64,000 nucleotides of DNA from Streptomyces naganishii JCM 4654 (GTDB lineage: Bacteria > Actinomycetota > Actinomycetes > Streptomycetales > Streptomycetaceae). The stretch covers positions 1-64,000 of the forward strand of contig NZ_BMVF01000007.1 in assembly GCF_014650575.1 (NCBI RefSeq), given 5' to 3'. The first letter of the stretch is position 1. Each line of letters begins with the position of its first letter. The notes under the pieces were generated by a model. The model was not told the origin of the DNA, searched no databases, and saw only the letters and a program-made list of their open reading frames with translations. Position numbers and translations under genes: made by a program. This document shows, in pieces, positions 40,296 to 49,900 of this stretch.

Positions 40296-42503
40296 TCAGC
40301 TCCTTACCGAAGTGGCCGCGGCGGGCGCGGGGACCCGCTCGGCGAGCGGGATCACGGGCGGCAGCGCCTCGGGCGGCTCGCCGAGGAACACCCGGCGCAC
40401 CACGCGCTCGGCGGCCCGCCCGTCGTCGAACTGGCAGAGCCGCTCCCGGAACGCGGCCCGCAGCTCCGCGGAGCGGGCCCCCGCCCAGGAGCCGTCACGG
40501 AACAGCCGGGCCAGCTCCTGAGGTGTACGCGCCACCGGCCCCGGCGGGGTCTCCATGAGGTCGAAGTACACCCCGCGCGTCTCCCGGTAGACCTCCCAGT
40601 CGTCGGCGAGGACCACGATCGGACGGTCCAGGACGGCGTAGTCGAACATGATCGAGGAGTAGTCCGTGACCAGCGCGTCGGCGGCCAGGCACACCTCCTC
40701 CGAGGAGCGGTGCGCGGTCACGTCGATGACCCGGCCGCCGCCGCGCAGGTCCCCGCGGTCGTAGAAGTAGTGGGCGCGCAGCAGCACGACGACGTCCTCG
40801 CCGGCCGCCGCGCAGAAGGCCTCGAGGTCCCATCGCGCCTCGAAGCCGGTGTGGTGGTCGCGGCGGGTGGGCGCGTACAGGACGGCCGTGCTGCCCTCGG
40901 GCACGCCCAGTTCACGGCGGACGCGGGCGACGTCCTCGGGGCCCGCCGTGAGGTACACGTCGTTGCGCGGATAGCCGTACTCCAGTTGCTCGTACGCGCC
41001 GGGGAAGGCGCGCTCCCACGTCTCGGTGGAGTGGCGGTTGGAGGAGAGGTTGTAGTCCCAGCGGTCCACGCGGTTCAGCAGCTTGGTGAAGCTGCCGGTG
41101 GCGGCGGCGACCACGGGGTACGTCGCCTGGTCGCAGCCCATCGTCTTCAGCGGGGTGCCGTGCTGGGTCTGCAGGTGCACGCTGCCGGGGCGTTTGGCCA
41201 CGGCGTCGGCGAAGTTGGCGTTGTCCACCAGGTACTTGGCGCGAGCCAGTACCCGCCGGCCGCGGGGGCTGCCGATCACCGCGTGGTCGACGTCCGGCGG
41301 CACGGTGTGCTCCTGTCCGGGCTCCACCAGGAACACCCCCCGCAGCCACGGGGCGAGTTGGCGGGCCTTGGCGTGCAGGGCGGCCGGGTTGCAGGCGTAA
41401 CCGCGGCCCCAGTACGCGCAGTAGACGACCAGGTCCTCCTCCAGCGGGCGGAGCAGGTGCCACCGGTAGGCCAGGCGGGCCCGCAGCCGCCCGCCGCGCG
41501 GCAGCCTCCCCGCTGCCCCGCCGGCCGCGCGCTGCCCGGCGCACAGCGCGCCGAACACCGTGTACGCGCCCGCCGCGAGCAGCCGCAGCCGGGCGCCCGA
41601 GCGGCCGCCGGGCATCCGGAAGCCGGCCGGGCGGTGCCTGCGGTACAGCCGGCGGGCCCCGCGGAAGAAGGCCCGGCGCCGGGCCGCGGGCAGCCGCCCG
41701 GGGTGCGCGGCCGTGTCCAGTACGACGTCGATGACCTGCGCGAACAGCGCCGCGTACCGCGCCTCGGACAGGCCCGCCGCGGCGGCCCGCACGAGCACGC
41801 GCCCGGCCTGTTCCAGCAGGTCGAACTGGTGCTCGCCCGGCTGGTGCAGCCTGCTGCCCTGCCGGCGCAGCAGATGCCGTACGACGACCCGGCGCAGCAC
41901 GGCGATCCGGCCGGCGGCCACCGTGACCAGGCCGCTCCAGCCGAGGCCGGTCCAGTGCCCGGCGGGGAAGGCGAGCCGGCGCCCGGTAAGGAAGGAGCGC
42001 CGGTAGGCCGCGCTCCACACGGGCAGCCGCACACCCGTCAGCCACGCGGCCTGCTCGGGCGAGAAGGCGTACGCGGGCGCCCCGGCGAGCAGTTCCCCGG
42101 CCGCGTTGACGGGCTCGCCCTCCCACCAGGGCGTGCGCTCGTGCTCGAAGTACAGCACGTCGACGTCCCCGGTCTCCGCGAGCCGGGCGTCCAGCGCGGC
42201 CAGGGCGCCCGGTGCCAGCGTGTCGTCGCCGTCCAGGAACAGCAGGTACGTCCCCGTGGCCGCCCGCATCCCGGCGTTGCGCGCCGCGCCCGCGCCCGCC
42301 GCCGGGGGTGAGTGCACCGGGGCCGCCACCCGCGCGTCCCGCCCGGCGTATCCGGCGGCGACGTCCGCGCCCGGGGCGCCGGGCGCGTCGCAGACAGGGA
42401 TCAGCTCGAAGTCGCCGAAGGACTGGGCGAGGACCGAGTCCAGCGCCAGGGAGAGCCGGCCGGCGACCCCGTGGGACGGAACGATGATGCTGAAACGGGG
42501 CAT
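40296..42503 (-). CDS. Second GT2 - CDP-glycerol glycerophosphotransferase fusion
   Basis: This 735-aa protein has the same architecture as its downstream neighbour. The N-terminal GT-A-like domain keeps FSIIVPSHGVAGRLSLALDS and LLFLDGDDTLAPG, but the first nucleotide-binding motif reads LIPVCDAPGAPG instead of VDDxSxDG. The C-terminal TagF-like domain has intact LQTQHGTPLKTMG, VLYAPTRRDHHTG and LVTDYSSIMFDYAVLDRPIV. It should transfer glycerol-phosphate or a similar unit from a CDP donor. GAGAGAGC lies just before the ATG. It heads a minus-strand pair and probably arose by tandem duplication. Confidence 0.9.
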   Translation of the reverse strand: MPRFSIIVPSHGVAGRLSLALDSVLAQSFGDFELIPVCDAPGAPGADVAAGYAGRDARVAAPVHSPPAAGAGAARNAGMRAATGTYLLFLDGDDTLAPGALAALDARLAETGDVDVLYFEHERTPWWEGEPVNAAGELLAGAPAYAFSPEQAAWLTGVRLPVWSAAYRRSFLTGRRLAFPAGHWTGLGWSGLVTVAAGRIAVLRRVVVRHLLRRQGSRLHQPGEHQFDLLEQAGRVLVRAAAAGLSEARYAALFAQVIDVVLDTAAHPGRLPAARRRAFFRGARRLYRRHRPAGFRMPGGRSGARLRLLAAGAYTVFGALCAGQRAAGGAAGRLPRGGRLRARLAYRWHLLRPLEEDLVVYCAYWGRGYACNPAALHAKARQLAPWLRGVFLVEPGQEHTVPPDVDHAVIGSPRGRRVLARAKYLVDNANFADAVAKRPGSVHLQTQHGTPLKTMGCDQATYPVVAAATGSFTKLLNRVDRWDYNLSSNRHSTETWERAFPGAYEQLEYGYPRNDVYLTAGPEDVARVRRELGVPEGSTAVLYAPTRRDHHTGFEARWDLEAFCAAAGEDVVVLLRAHYFYDRGDLRGGGRVIDVTAHRSSEEVCLAADALVTDYSSIMFDYAVLDRPIVVLADDWEVYRETRGVYFDLMETPPGPVARTPQELARLFRDGSWAGARSAELRAAFRERLCQFDDGRAAERVVRRVFLGEPPEALPPVIPLAERVPAPAAATSVRS

Positions 42504-42916
42504 TCTGCTCTCTCTGCGGTGGTGCTGGTCCCGGCCCTGGCTCTGGTTCCGGTCCCGGTCCCGGTCCCGGGCTTGCTCCTGGTCCTCACGCTCGTCCTGG
42601 CGTCGGCCCTGGTCCCGGGCCGGTTGCGGTCGCGGTCGCGGTCGCGGATTCGGTGGCCGCGGCCCGGGCGGCCCGACGGGCGCCAGGTGGACGGTCGGGT
42701 GGGGGTGGGCCGCGAGGAGCCGGAGCGCGTGCCGGGGCCCCGGAGCAGTGCCGCGCCCGCCCGCAATAGGGCGGCGCTCAGGGCGCGCAGGAGCTTGGGG
42801 GCCGGCCGCAGCGTCCGCAGGAGCAGGACTGTCGCCCGGACCGGCGCGCGCGACGCGCGGCGCGGCCCCAGCCGGACCGCGCACAGGAAAAGACTGAACC
42901 TGGGCAACGGGGACAT
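42401..42916 (-). CDS. Doubtful basic ORF upstream of the transferase pair
   Basis: A 171-codon frame from ATG 42916 begins MSPLPRFSLFLCAVRLGP and is very rich in Arg, Leu and Ala for 80 residues. It then runs into RDRDRDRN and GTGTGTGT low complexity and overlaps the transferase start by about 100 bases in another frame. Third-position G/C is high over the first 70 codons, but there is no ribosome site and no recognised domain. It may be a small basic protein, a decayed N-terminal extension, or chance. Confidence 0.25.
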   Translation of the reverse strand: MSPLPRFSLFLCAVRLGPRRASRAPVRATVLLLRTLRPAPKLLRALSAALLRAGAALLRGPGTRSGSSRPTPTRPSTWRPSGRPGRGHRIRDRDRDRNRPGTRADARTSVRTRSKPGTGTGTGTRARAGTSTTAERAECPVSASSFRPTGSPAGSPWRWTRSSPSPSATSS

Positions 42917-43075
42917 CCAACGGTCGGTGCGGGCGCTCTGCCCGGCAACGTCCCTGGAACGTCCGAAGGAGTGAATCGGTTACGGTTTCCCTCCGGCATG
43001 TGGGGGACACCGGCCGGGCAGCGGAAAGGGGGCGGGCCGTTTCCGGACCGCCCCCGATGTCTCGTGCCCGCGCGG
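42504..43075. other. Low-complexity spacer upstream of the transferase pair
   Basis: These 572 bases hold, from the left, a run of GGTCCC/GGTTCC units (about 42520-42600), then GC-rich DNA in which a minus-strand frame from ATG 42916 shows strong third-position G/C, and then the terminator of the sugar permease gene. The promoter for the transferase pair must lie here, probably near 42930-42975, which is less GC-rich. No certain gene. Confidence 0.5.
43028..43055 (-). terminator. Terminator of the sugar importer operon
   Basis: GGGGGCGG and CCGCCCCC form an 8-bp stem, with further CC/GG pairing across one mismatch inside. It lies about 20 bases past the stop of the permease gene that ends at 43076. 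Confidence 0.7.
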
Positions 43076-43984
43076 CTACTTCACCGCGCCCGCCATCACG
43101 CCGGAGACGAACTGCCGCTGGAAGGCGAAGAACACGGCCAGCGGGATCACCATCGAGATGAATGCGCCCGGCGCCAGTACGTCGATGTTGTTGCCGAACT
43201 GGCGCACCTGCGTCTGGAGCGCCACCGTGATCGGCTGCGTCCCGGACTTGGTGAACACCAACGCGACCAGCATGTCGTTCCACACCCACAGGAACTGGAA
43301 GATGCCCAGGCTCGCGATCGCGGGGCCACCGAGCGGCAGCACCACCCGTGTGAACAGCCGCAGTTCGCCCGCGCCGTCCAGCCGGGCCGCCTCCAGCAGT
43401 TCGCGGGGGATCTCCGCGAAGAAGTTCCGCAGCAGGAACACCGCGAAGGGCAGGCCGAAGCCCGTATGGAACAGGATCACCCCGAAGATCGTCCCGAACA
43501 GGCCGATCTTGCCGAAGAGTTCGGCGATCGGGATGAGCGCCACCTGCACCGGCACGACCAGCAGGCTCACCACGATCAGGAACCACCAGTCGCGGCCCGG
43601 GAACTCCATCCACGCGAAGGCGTAGCCCGCGAGCGAGCCGACCACGACCACCAGGACGGTCGCGGGAACGGTGATCAGGACCGTGTTCAGCAGGGAACCG
43701 GTGATGTCCCCGTTCTCCAGGAGCTTCTGGTAGCTGGTGAAGGTGAGCTGCGCGGGCTTGGCGAACACCGTCCACCAGCCGCTGCCGCTCATGTCCTCCG
43801 GCGAGCGCAGCGAGGACAGCAGCAGCCCGATCGTCGGCACCAGCCAGAACAGGCCCATCAGGATCAGGAACACCCGGACCAGCCCGCCGCTGACGGCGTC
43901 CGCCAGCCGCGAGCCGAGGGAGGGCCGGGCCCGGGCCGGTCGGGCGGGCGTCACCTTCGCCGCAGCCGATGCGTCCGCCGTCAT
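43076..43984 (-). CDS. Sugar ABC transporter permease (MalG-like)
   Basis: This 302-aa permease has six helices. The ATPase-contacting EAA loop reads EAARLDGAGELRLFTRVVLP, and the family ending is QFVSGVMAGAVK. Its ATG overlaps the stop of the MalF-like gene (ATGA). With that partner and the binding lipoprotein it forms a carbohydrate importer. No ATPase gene is adjacent, so a shared MsiK-type ATPase, known to serve many streptomycete sugar importers, probably drives it. Confidence 0.94.
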   Translation of the reverse strand: MTADASAAAKVTPARPARARPSLGSRLADAVSGGLVRVFLILMGLFWLVPTIGLLLSSLRSPEDMSGSGWWTVFAKPAQLTFTSYQKLLENGDITGSLLNTVLITVPATVLVVVVGSLAGYAFAWMEFPGRDWWFLIVVSLLVVPVQVALIPIAELFGKIGLFGTIFGVILFHTGFGLPFAVFLLRNFFAEIPRELLEAARLDGAGELRLFTRVVLPLGGPAIASLGIFQFLWVWNDMLVALVFTKSGTQPITVALQTQVRQFGNNIDVLAPGAFISMVIPLAVFFAFQRQFVSGVMAGAVK

Positions 43985-45333
43985 CGCCGCACCTCCCGCC
44001 GCAGCCGGCGCATGTTGAACAGCATCACCGGGATCACCAGCAGCAGCAGGAACACCGCGATGGCGCTGGCGATGCCCGGCTGCCCCTCCGAGAAGCCCTT
44101 GCGGTACAGCTCCAGCGCCAGCACGTTCGCGTCGTCCTGCGAGGAGCCGGGGGCGATGATGTAGACGAGGTCGAAGATCTTCAGAACGTTGATCATCAGG
44201 GTGACGGCGACGACCGCGAGCACCGGCGCCAGCAGCGGCACCGTGACCCGGCGGAACACCTGCCACTCGCTCGCGCCGTCCACCCGGGCCGCCTCCAGCA
44301 GCTCCCTGGGCACACCGGCGAGCCCCGCCGCGATCAGCACCATCGCGAACCCGGCCCACATCCACACGTACGCCCCGATGATGGCGGGCGTGACCAGCGA
44401 CGGGCCCAGCCAGTCGACCCCGTTGTAGGGCTCCTTGAAGTTGCTCGCCGGAAGCCTCAGCAGGGCGCCGTCCGCGCTCGCGGGCAGGGTGAAGGTGCCG
44501 TCGTCGGCGGCCTTGGCGGAGGCCACCACCTTGCCGTCCTTCACCGCCTCGACGCGCATCCCGGCGTAGCCCAGCTCCGACGGGTCGACCGCGCCGAGCC
44601 TGCCGACGCCCTTGCCGCGCGTGAAGTCCTGCCAGGTGGTGCCGGTGATCCTGCCCGGCTCGGTCTTGGCCCGCACGGCCTGCTTGGCGCTGCTGGGCAT
44701 CTGGTCGGGGGCGACGCCGACCAGCGGCAGGGCCACCCACTGGCCGGTGTGGACCGGGCTGGTGGTCAGGAAGCCGCCCTGGTCCGGCTTGAGCGGCGAG
44801 TTCCGGCCCGGGTGCGCCTTGGGGAACGCCGACGACTGCGCGAAGGTGTCGTGGACGCCCACCCACACCGCGTTGGCGACGCCCCTGTCCGGGTCCTGGT
44901 CGTAGACCAGGCGGAAGATGATCCCGGCCGCCAGCATCGAGATCGCCATCGGCATGAAGACGACCAGCTTGAACGCCGTTCCCCAGCGCACCCGCTCGGT
45001 CAGCACCGCGAAGATCAGGCCGAGCGCGGTGGCCACCGCCGGGGCGAACACCACCCAGATGATGTTGTTCTTCAGCGCGGTGCGGATGCCGTCGTCGGTG
45101 AACAGGGCCTTGTAGTTGTCGATCCCGGCGAATGCGTCGCCGGAGGCGTTGTAGAAGCTGCGGAAGACCGAGTACCCGATCGGGTAGACCACGAGCGCGC
45201 CGAGCAGCACCAGCGCGGGCAGCAGGAACAGGGCCGCGACCGTCCTGCGGGTGCCGGTCACGCTCTTGCGGCTGCGGGGGGCGGAGGGCGTCGCCGGTGT
45301 CCTGGCGACGCCCTCCGCCGATGCCGACGTCAT
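43981..45333 (-). CDS. Sugar ABC transporter permease (MalF-like) with extracytoplasmic insert
   Basis: This 450-aa permease is longer than the usual ~300 residues. Three helices (about 33-55, 90-112, 120-145) are followed by an insert of about 160 residues (146-308). The insert contains a beta-rich stretch VEAVKDGKVVASAKAADDGT then FTLPASADGALLRLPASNF, resembling a small Ig-like or carboxypeptidase-regulatory-like fold. The remaining helices and EAA loop EAARVDGASEWQVFRRVTVP follow. E. coli MalF also has a large loop after its third helix. GGGAG lies 9 bases before the ATG. Confidence 0.92.
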   Translation of the reverse strand: MTSASAEGVARTPATPSAPRSRKSVTGTRRTVAALFLLPALVLLGALVVYPIGYSVFRSFYNASGDAFAGIDNYKALFTDDGIRTALKNNIIWVVFAPAVATALGLIFAVLTERVRWGTAFKLVVFMPMAISMLAAGIIFRLVYDQDPDRGVANAVWVGVHDTFAQSSAFPKAHPGRNSPLKPDQGGFLTTSPVHTGQWVALPLVGVAPDQMPSSAKQAVRAKTEPGRITGTTWQDFTRGKGVGRLGAVDPSELGYAGMRVEAVKDGKVVASAKAADDGTFTLPASADGALLRLPASNFKEPYNGVDWLGPSLVTPAIIGAYVWMWAGFAMVLIAAGLAGVPRELLEAARVDGASEWQVFRRVTVPLLAPVLAVVAVTLMINVLKIFDLVYIIAPGSSQDDANVLALELYRKGFSEGQPGIASAIAVFLLLLVIPVMLFNMRRLRREVRR

Positions 45334-45338
45334 CGCGG

Positions 45339-46754
45339 TCAGCTCCCGCTGCCGTAGGCCGCCGCCGCGTCCTTCTCCAGCTTCGCCTGGGTGCCCGCGA
45401 CGTCCGAGGGGTTCTTCAGGAAGTCCTGGAGGTCCTTCCACTCACCCTTGCCGGGGGTGCCGCCGAAGGCCTGCGGGGCCTGGTCGGACATGTCGAAGCG
45501 GAAGTGGTCGCCCGACTCGATCAGCGCCTGCGCGATCTTGCGCTGCACCTCGTTCGGATACGCCGAGTTCGGCACGTTCTTGTTCGGCGAGAGATAGCCG
45601 CCGAGCCTGGCCTGGATCGTCGCCGCGTCCGAGGAGGCGAGGAAGGTGACCAGCGCCTGCGCCGCCTTGGAGTCCTTCAGGATCACCGCCGCGTCGCCGC
45701 CGGAGACCACGGGCGCGGTCGAGCCCACGGCCGGGAACGGGAACACCTTCGCGTCCGTGCCCACCTTGGCCTTGGTCTCACCGATGTTGACCTGGGCGAA
45801 GTCGCCCTCGAAGACCATGCCCGCCTTCGGCTGGTCGCCTCCGGTGAAGGTCTGGGTGACCGAGGCCGGGAACTCCGTCTGGAGCGCGCCGCTCGGGCCG
45901 CCCGCGATGTAGTCCTTCTTGGACCACACCTGCGCGAGGGTCGTCAGGGCCTGCTTGACGGACGGGTCCGTCCACTTGATCTTGTGCTGGGCCAGCTGGT
46001 CGTACTTCTCCGGGCCCGCCTGGGAGAGATAGACGTTCTCGAACCAGTCGGTGAGCGTCCAGCCGTCGGCGCCGCCCACGGAGAACGGGGTCACCCCGGA
46101 GTCGTAGACCTTCTGCGCGGTGGACAGCAGGTCCTTCCACGTCTTGGGCTCGGCCGCGCCCGCGTTCTCGAAGACCTTCGCGTTGTACCAGATGAGCGAC
46201 TTGTTGGCAGCCTTGTAATAGGCGCCGTACTGCTTGCCGTCCACCTTGCCGATGTCCTGCCAGCCCTGCGAGTAGTTCTTGGTCAGCTGCGCCACGGCCT
46301 CGGCGCCGAGGGGTTTGGCCCACTTCTTGTCCACGGCCTGCTTGATGGCCCCCGGCTGCGGGAGCAGCGCCACGTCCGGCGGCTGGCCGCCCGCGATCTT
46401 CGAGCCCAGGAAGTTGACGATCGGGTCCTGGGCGGGCACGAAGGTGACCTTGGCGCCGGTCCGCTTGGTGAACTCGGCGAGGACCTTTTTGAAGTTGGCC
46501 TGCTCGGCGCCGGTCCAGACGGCGGCGACCTCCAGGGTCGTGCCGTCCAGTTTGGGGAGGGTGACGGTGGCGCCGGTCGCGGGGGCGCCGCTGCTGCTGC
46601 TGTCGCCGCCGCTCTTCTTGTTGTCCGAGCCGCCGCACGCGGTGAGGGAGAGAGCCAGTGCTCCCGCGGCGACCACCGCCGCCGTCCTCGCGGCTCTGCC
46701 GGCGGTGCTCCTCGTGGCCGTCTGTGTCCGGATGGTGCTGCTCGTGCTGCGCAT
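45339..46754 (-). CDS. Sugar-binding lipoprotein of the ABC importer
   Basis: This 471-aa extracellular solute-binding protein (family 1) has a signal peptide ending in lipobox LSLTAC (C40), followed by a Ser/Gly linker. The mature part includes VEVAA-type strand TLEVAAVWTGAEQANFKKVL, EFTKRTGAKVTFVPAQDP, GGQPPDVALLPQPG and AQALVTFLASSDAA. The sugar is unknown. I use ATG 46754; GTG 46757 is directly adjacent. It is the first gene of the importer operon and lies 6 bases from the MalF-like gene. Confidence 0.94.
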   Translation of the reverse strand: MRSTSSTIRTQTATRSTAGRAARTAAVVAAGALALSLTACGGSDNKKSGGDSSSSGAPATGATVTLPKLDGTTLEVAAVWTGAEQANFKKVLAEFTKRTGAKVTFVPAQDPIVNFLGSKIAGGQPPDVALLPQPGAIKQAVDKKWAKPLGAEAVAQLTKNYSQGWQDIGKVDGKQYGAYYKAANKSLIWYNAKVFENAGAAEPKTWKDLLSTAQKVYDSGVTPFSVGGADGWTLTDWFENVYLSQAGPEKYDQLAQHKIKWTDPSVKQALTTLAQVWSKKDYIAGGPSGALQTEFPASVTQTFTGGDQPKAGMVFEGDFAQVNIGETKAKVGTDAKVFPFPAVGSTAPVVSGGDAAVILKDSKAAQALVTFLASSDAATIQARLGGYLSPNKNVPNSAYPNEVQRKIAQALIESGDHFRFDMSDQAPQAFGGTPGKGEWKDLQDFLKNPSDVAGTQAKLEKDAAAAYGSGS

Positions 46755-46886
46755 CACTGCCCCGTTCTTCGTATTCCTCGTCGAACGTCGAGCGCTGTCC
46801 CGTGCGCTCTGGTCTACGCCGGGGTCCGGAAGTCGGCAAGAGCGCCCACAGTGTCAAGCGGGCGATCGTGACCACGTCGTGACTCC

Positions 46887-46954
46887 ATGTCAGGGGCCAC
46901 GGAGGCGAAATGTCCGGGGCCACGCAGGCGAGATGTCAGGGGCCACGCAGGCGC
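46887..46954. repeat. Three tandem copies of a 23-bp repeat
   Basis: Units beginning at 46887, 46910 and 46933 share ATGTCxGGGGCCACGxAGGC with one or two changes. They sit between the importer operon's promoter region and the end of the FHA-ATPase gene, outside any coding region. Their role is unknown; each unit could be a binding site. Confidence 0.8.
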
Positions 46955-46962
46955 ACGAGGGA

Positions 46963-49900
46963 TCAGATCAGCGAGGGGACCCGCGCCGCCGACACCTCCC
47001 TCGCCGCCCGCTCCAGGGCGCTGGCGAGCAGGGCCAGGTCCGTCGGCCCGTTGCCCAGCTCCCGCACCGAGCGCCGGGCGGGCGGGTCGCCCATCCGGTC
47101 CCACTCCAGCGGGACGACCGTGGGGCGCTGGGTCGCCGTACGGGGGATGCGGCCCGTGACGCGGCCGCCCTGGAAGGCGGTCGTCCGGCCGTCCGCGCGG
47201 GTCAGCCGGCCGCGTCCGGGCGCCGGCTCGTCCGGACCGGCGGCGGGCGCCTCCAGGGTGACCCGCAGCGCGGCCCGCCGGGCCGGTTCCGTCTCGGCCG
47301 TACGGCCGCCGGGCGTGGTGGCCGCCACCAGGTGGACGCCGAGCCGCTCGCCCTCGCGGGCCACCGCCTCCAGCGCGCGTATGACGGACCCGGCCGCGGG
47401 CCGCCCCGGCGAACCGAGCGCGGGGGAGACCAGGGCGTCCAGGTCGTCGACGACCACGACCAGCCGGGGCAGCGGCGGCGCGGTCGCCGCCTCGGCGCGG
47501 GCGCGGGCCGCCGCGGGGCGCAGGCGCAGGGTGGAGCTGGGCGGGGCGTCGAGATCGGCGGCTCCCGTGCCGGGGGCCGTACCGCCGGCACCGCCCGTAC
47601 GACTCGCGCCACTCGCGCCCGTGCCCATGCCCGTGCCCGCGCCCTCGGCGCGGTCCGGGCGGGGGCCAGTCAGGTCGGGACCGGCCGTTCCGGGTCCGGC
47701 CGTTTCGAAACCGGCGGTGCCGGGTCCTGCCGCACCCGGTCCGGTCGCCGCGGGGCCCGCCGAGGCGAGGCCGGTCGTCCGGGTGGCGGAAGGGCCCCGG
47801 CCCGGTGGTGTGCGCTGGGCGACGATACGGCCGGACACCTCGCGCCGGGCGTGCCACTCGGCGAAGCCGGCGCGACCGAGCAGCTCGGCCCGGCGCTTCA
47901 GCTCGGCGCTCAGCGACTGGGCGAACTCCCGCATGCGGACCGGGTCGCTGGCGGTGAGGTGGGTGGTCACGTGCGGCACGTCCGTGCACACCCGCAGGCC
48001 CTCGCCGTGCCCGCCGGCCGCCGCGGTGCCGTCCCGGCCGTCGAGCAGGACGATGCCGAGGCGGTCGGGGCGCTCGGCGGCGGCCAGCGACGCCACCACG
48101 GACCGCAGCAGCTCCGTACGCCCGCTGCCCGCCGGTCCCTCGACCAGCAGGTGCGGGCCGTCGGCCACCAGGTCCGCGCAGACCGGGCCGCGCAAACCGG
48201 CCCCGAGTATCGCCCAGGCACGCCCGCCGAGGGCCACCGTGTCGTCGGCCGCGTCCGCCCAGCGGGCCTGGAGCGACGCCGGGGTGGCCCGGGCCAGCCC
48301 CAGCTCGTCCAGCAGCCGCGCCGACAGCGGCAGCGGCGCCGACACCCGCGCGGGCCGGTCACCGGCGACCGCGTCCGTGCGCAGCGGCGCCAGCGCCCGC
48401 GCGAACCGCTCGGCCCACGCGGGGGACACCGCGTCGACCACGGCGACGGTGCCGGGCCCCACGGGGGCGGCCGCGGCGTCGGCCGGCCCCGTGCGCGCCA
48501 CGCGCATCAGCCGCAGCGCCGTCGCCACGTCCCCGCTGAGCAGTGCCACCGCGCCGCACTCGCGGAACACCGGCGACGCGGCGCACGCCGTCTCGTACGT
48601 CTCCGTCACCGGGGACGCCGGTGAGGCGGGCACCGCCTCGGCGAGGCACACCACGTGTATCCCGGCCCGCGGTCCCTCCTGCGCCAGCCGCGCCACCGCC
48701 TCCCGTACGTCCGCGCCGCCCGGGTCGCCGTCCACGACGAGCACGGTGTACGGCCCGGCGAAGCCCCGCGCGTGTGCCGCGTCGTCGTCGCGGGCCCAGG
48801 AGGGCCGGCGGACGCCGGCGGGCGCGGGGTCCGGTGCGGGGGCTGTCTCCCCCGCCTGGTCCTCCAGGCGGCGCAGGAGCTCGTCGGTGCGCGCGGTGGC
48901 CTGCTCGCGGTCGTAGGCCAGGAGGAGCCGGCAGTCCTGGCCGTGGACCGGGCGGGTGTGCGGGAGCCAGCCCAGCCAGGACCACTCGGCGGTGCGCTCC
49001 TGGAGCGGCCGGGCGCGGTCCGCGCACAGCAGGACCACCTCGAGCGTGTCGGGGGAGTGCAGCGCGGTGAGCTGCGCCAGCACCGCCCGCGCCAGCCCGG
49101 ACAGGCGGGCGCGCGGACCGGCCAGGCCCAGGGCGCCCACCTCGCGCAGGTTCGCCGTCACCGGGACGGCGGGCAGCAGTCCCGAGCCGTCCGGGGCGGG
49201 GCGGTCGGCGGTGCCGAGCCGGACCGTGAGCGTCTCGGGGTGGCCGGGACCGCGCTCCCACAGCCGGGGGCCGGGGCCGAGGGCGGTCAGCAGCAGCGCT
49301 GCCGGGTCCGGCCAGGTCTCCGGCATCTGGGCGGCGTTGGCGTACCGCACGGACGCGTCCGCCGTCTCCTGTGCCGCCCCGTGCGCCGCCCCGGTCGTCC
49401 CGTACGGCTCCGGTCGGGCCGTCTGCTGGTCGGCGCGGCCGCCGGCCAGCCTGCGCGCCCAGGCGCCGAGACCGCCGCGCCGGCGCAGGCCCGGCGGGAC
49501 GTCGGTCCCGCGCAGCGGCGTTCCCTTGCGGCCGCCCGCGTCGGCGGGGTCGCTCGCATGGCCGTACGGAGGTGCCGCACCCGCCGCACCCGGCGAGGCG
49601 TCGTACGGGACCTCCGGGGCGTCCGGGACCTCCAGGGTGTCCGGGGCGTCCTGGGCCCCCAGGGCTTCCGCGGCGGCGAAGGCTCCGGGGTGGCCGGCCA
49701 CCCCGGAGCGGCCCGCGTGGGTTCCCCCGCCGTACGCGTCCCCGTCGCGGCCCTCGATGCGCGGCGCACCGCCCTGCGCGGGCACCGCGGGGGACCGGCC
49801 GGGCGCGTGCCCGCTCGTACCCGCCGCGTCACCGGAGGCGCCCCAGGCCGCCGAGCCGTAGGAGAGGTGGGTCGGCTGGGCGCCGAGGGGGCCCGCCGCC

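Noticed and set aside
46887..46954. CRISPR or transposon end repeats
   Set aside because: The three units are directly adjacent with no spacers, and no transposase or target duplication is nearby.
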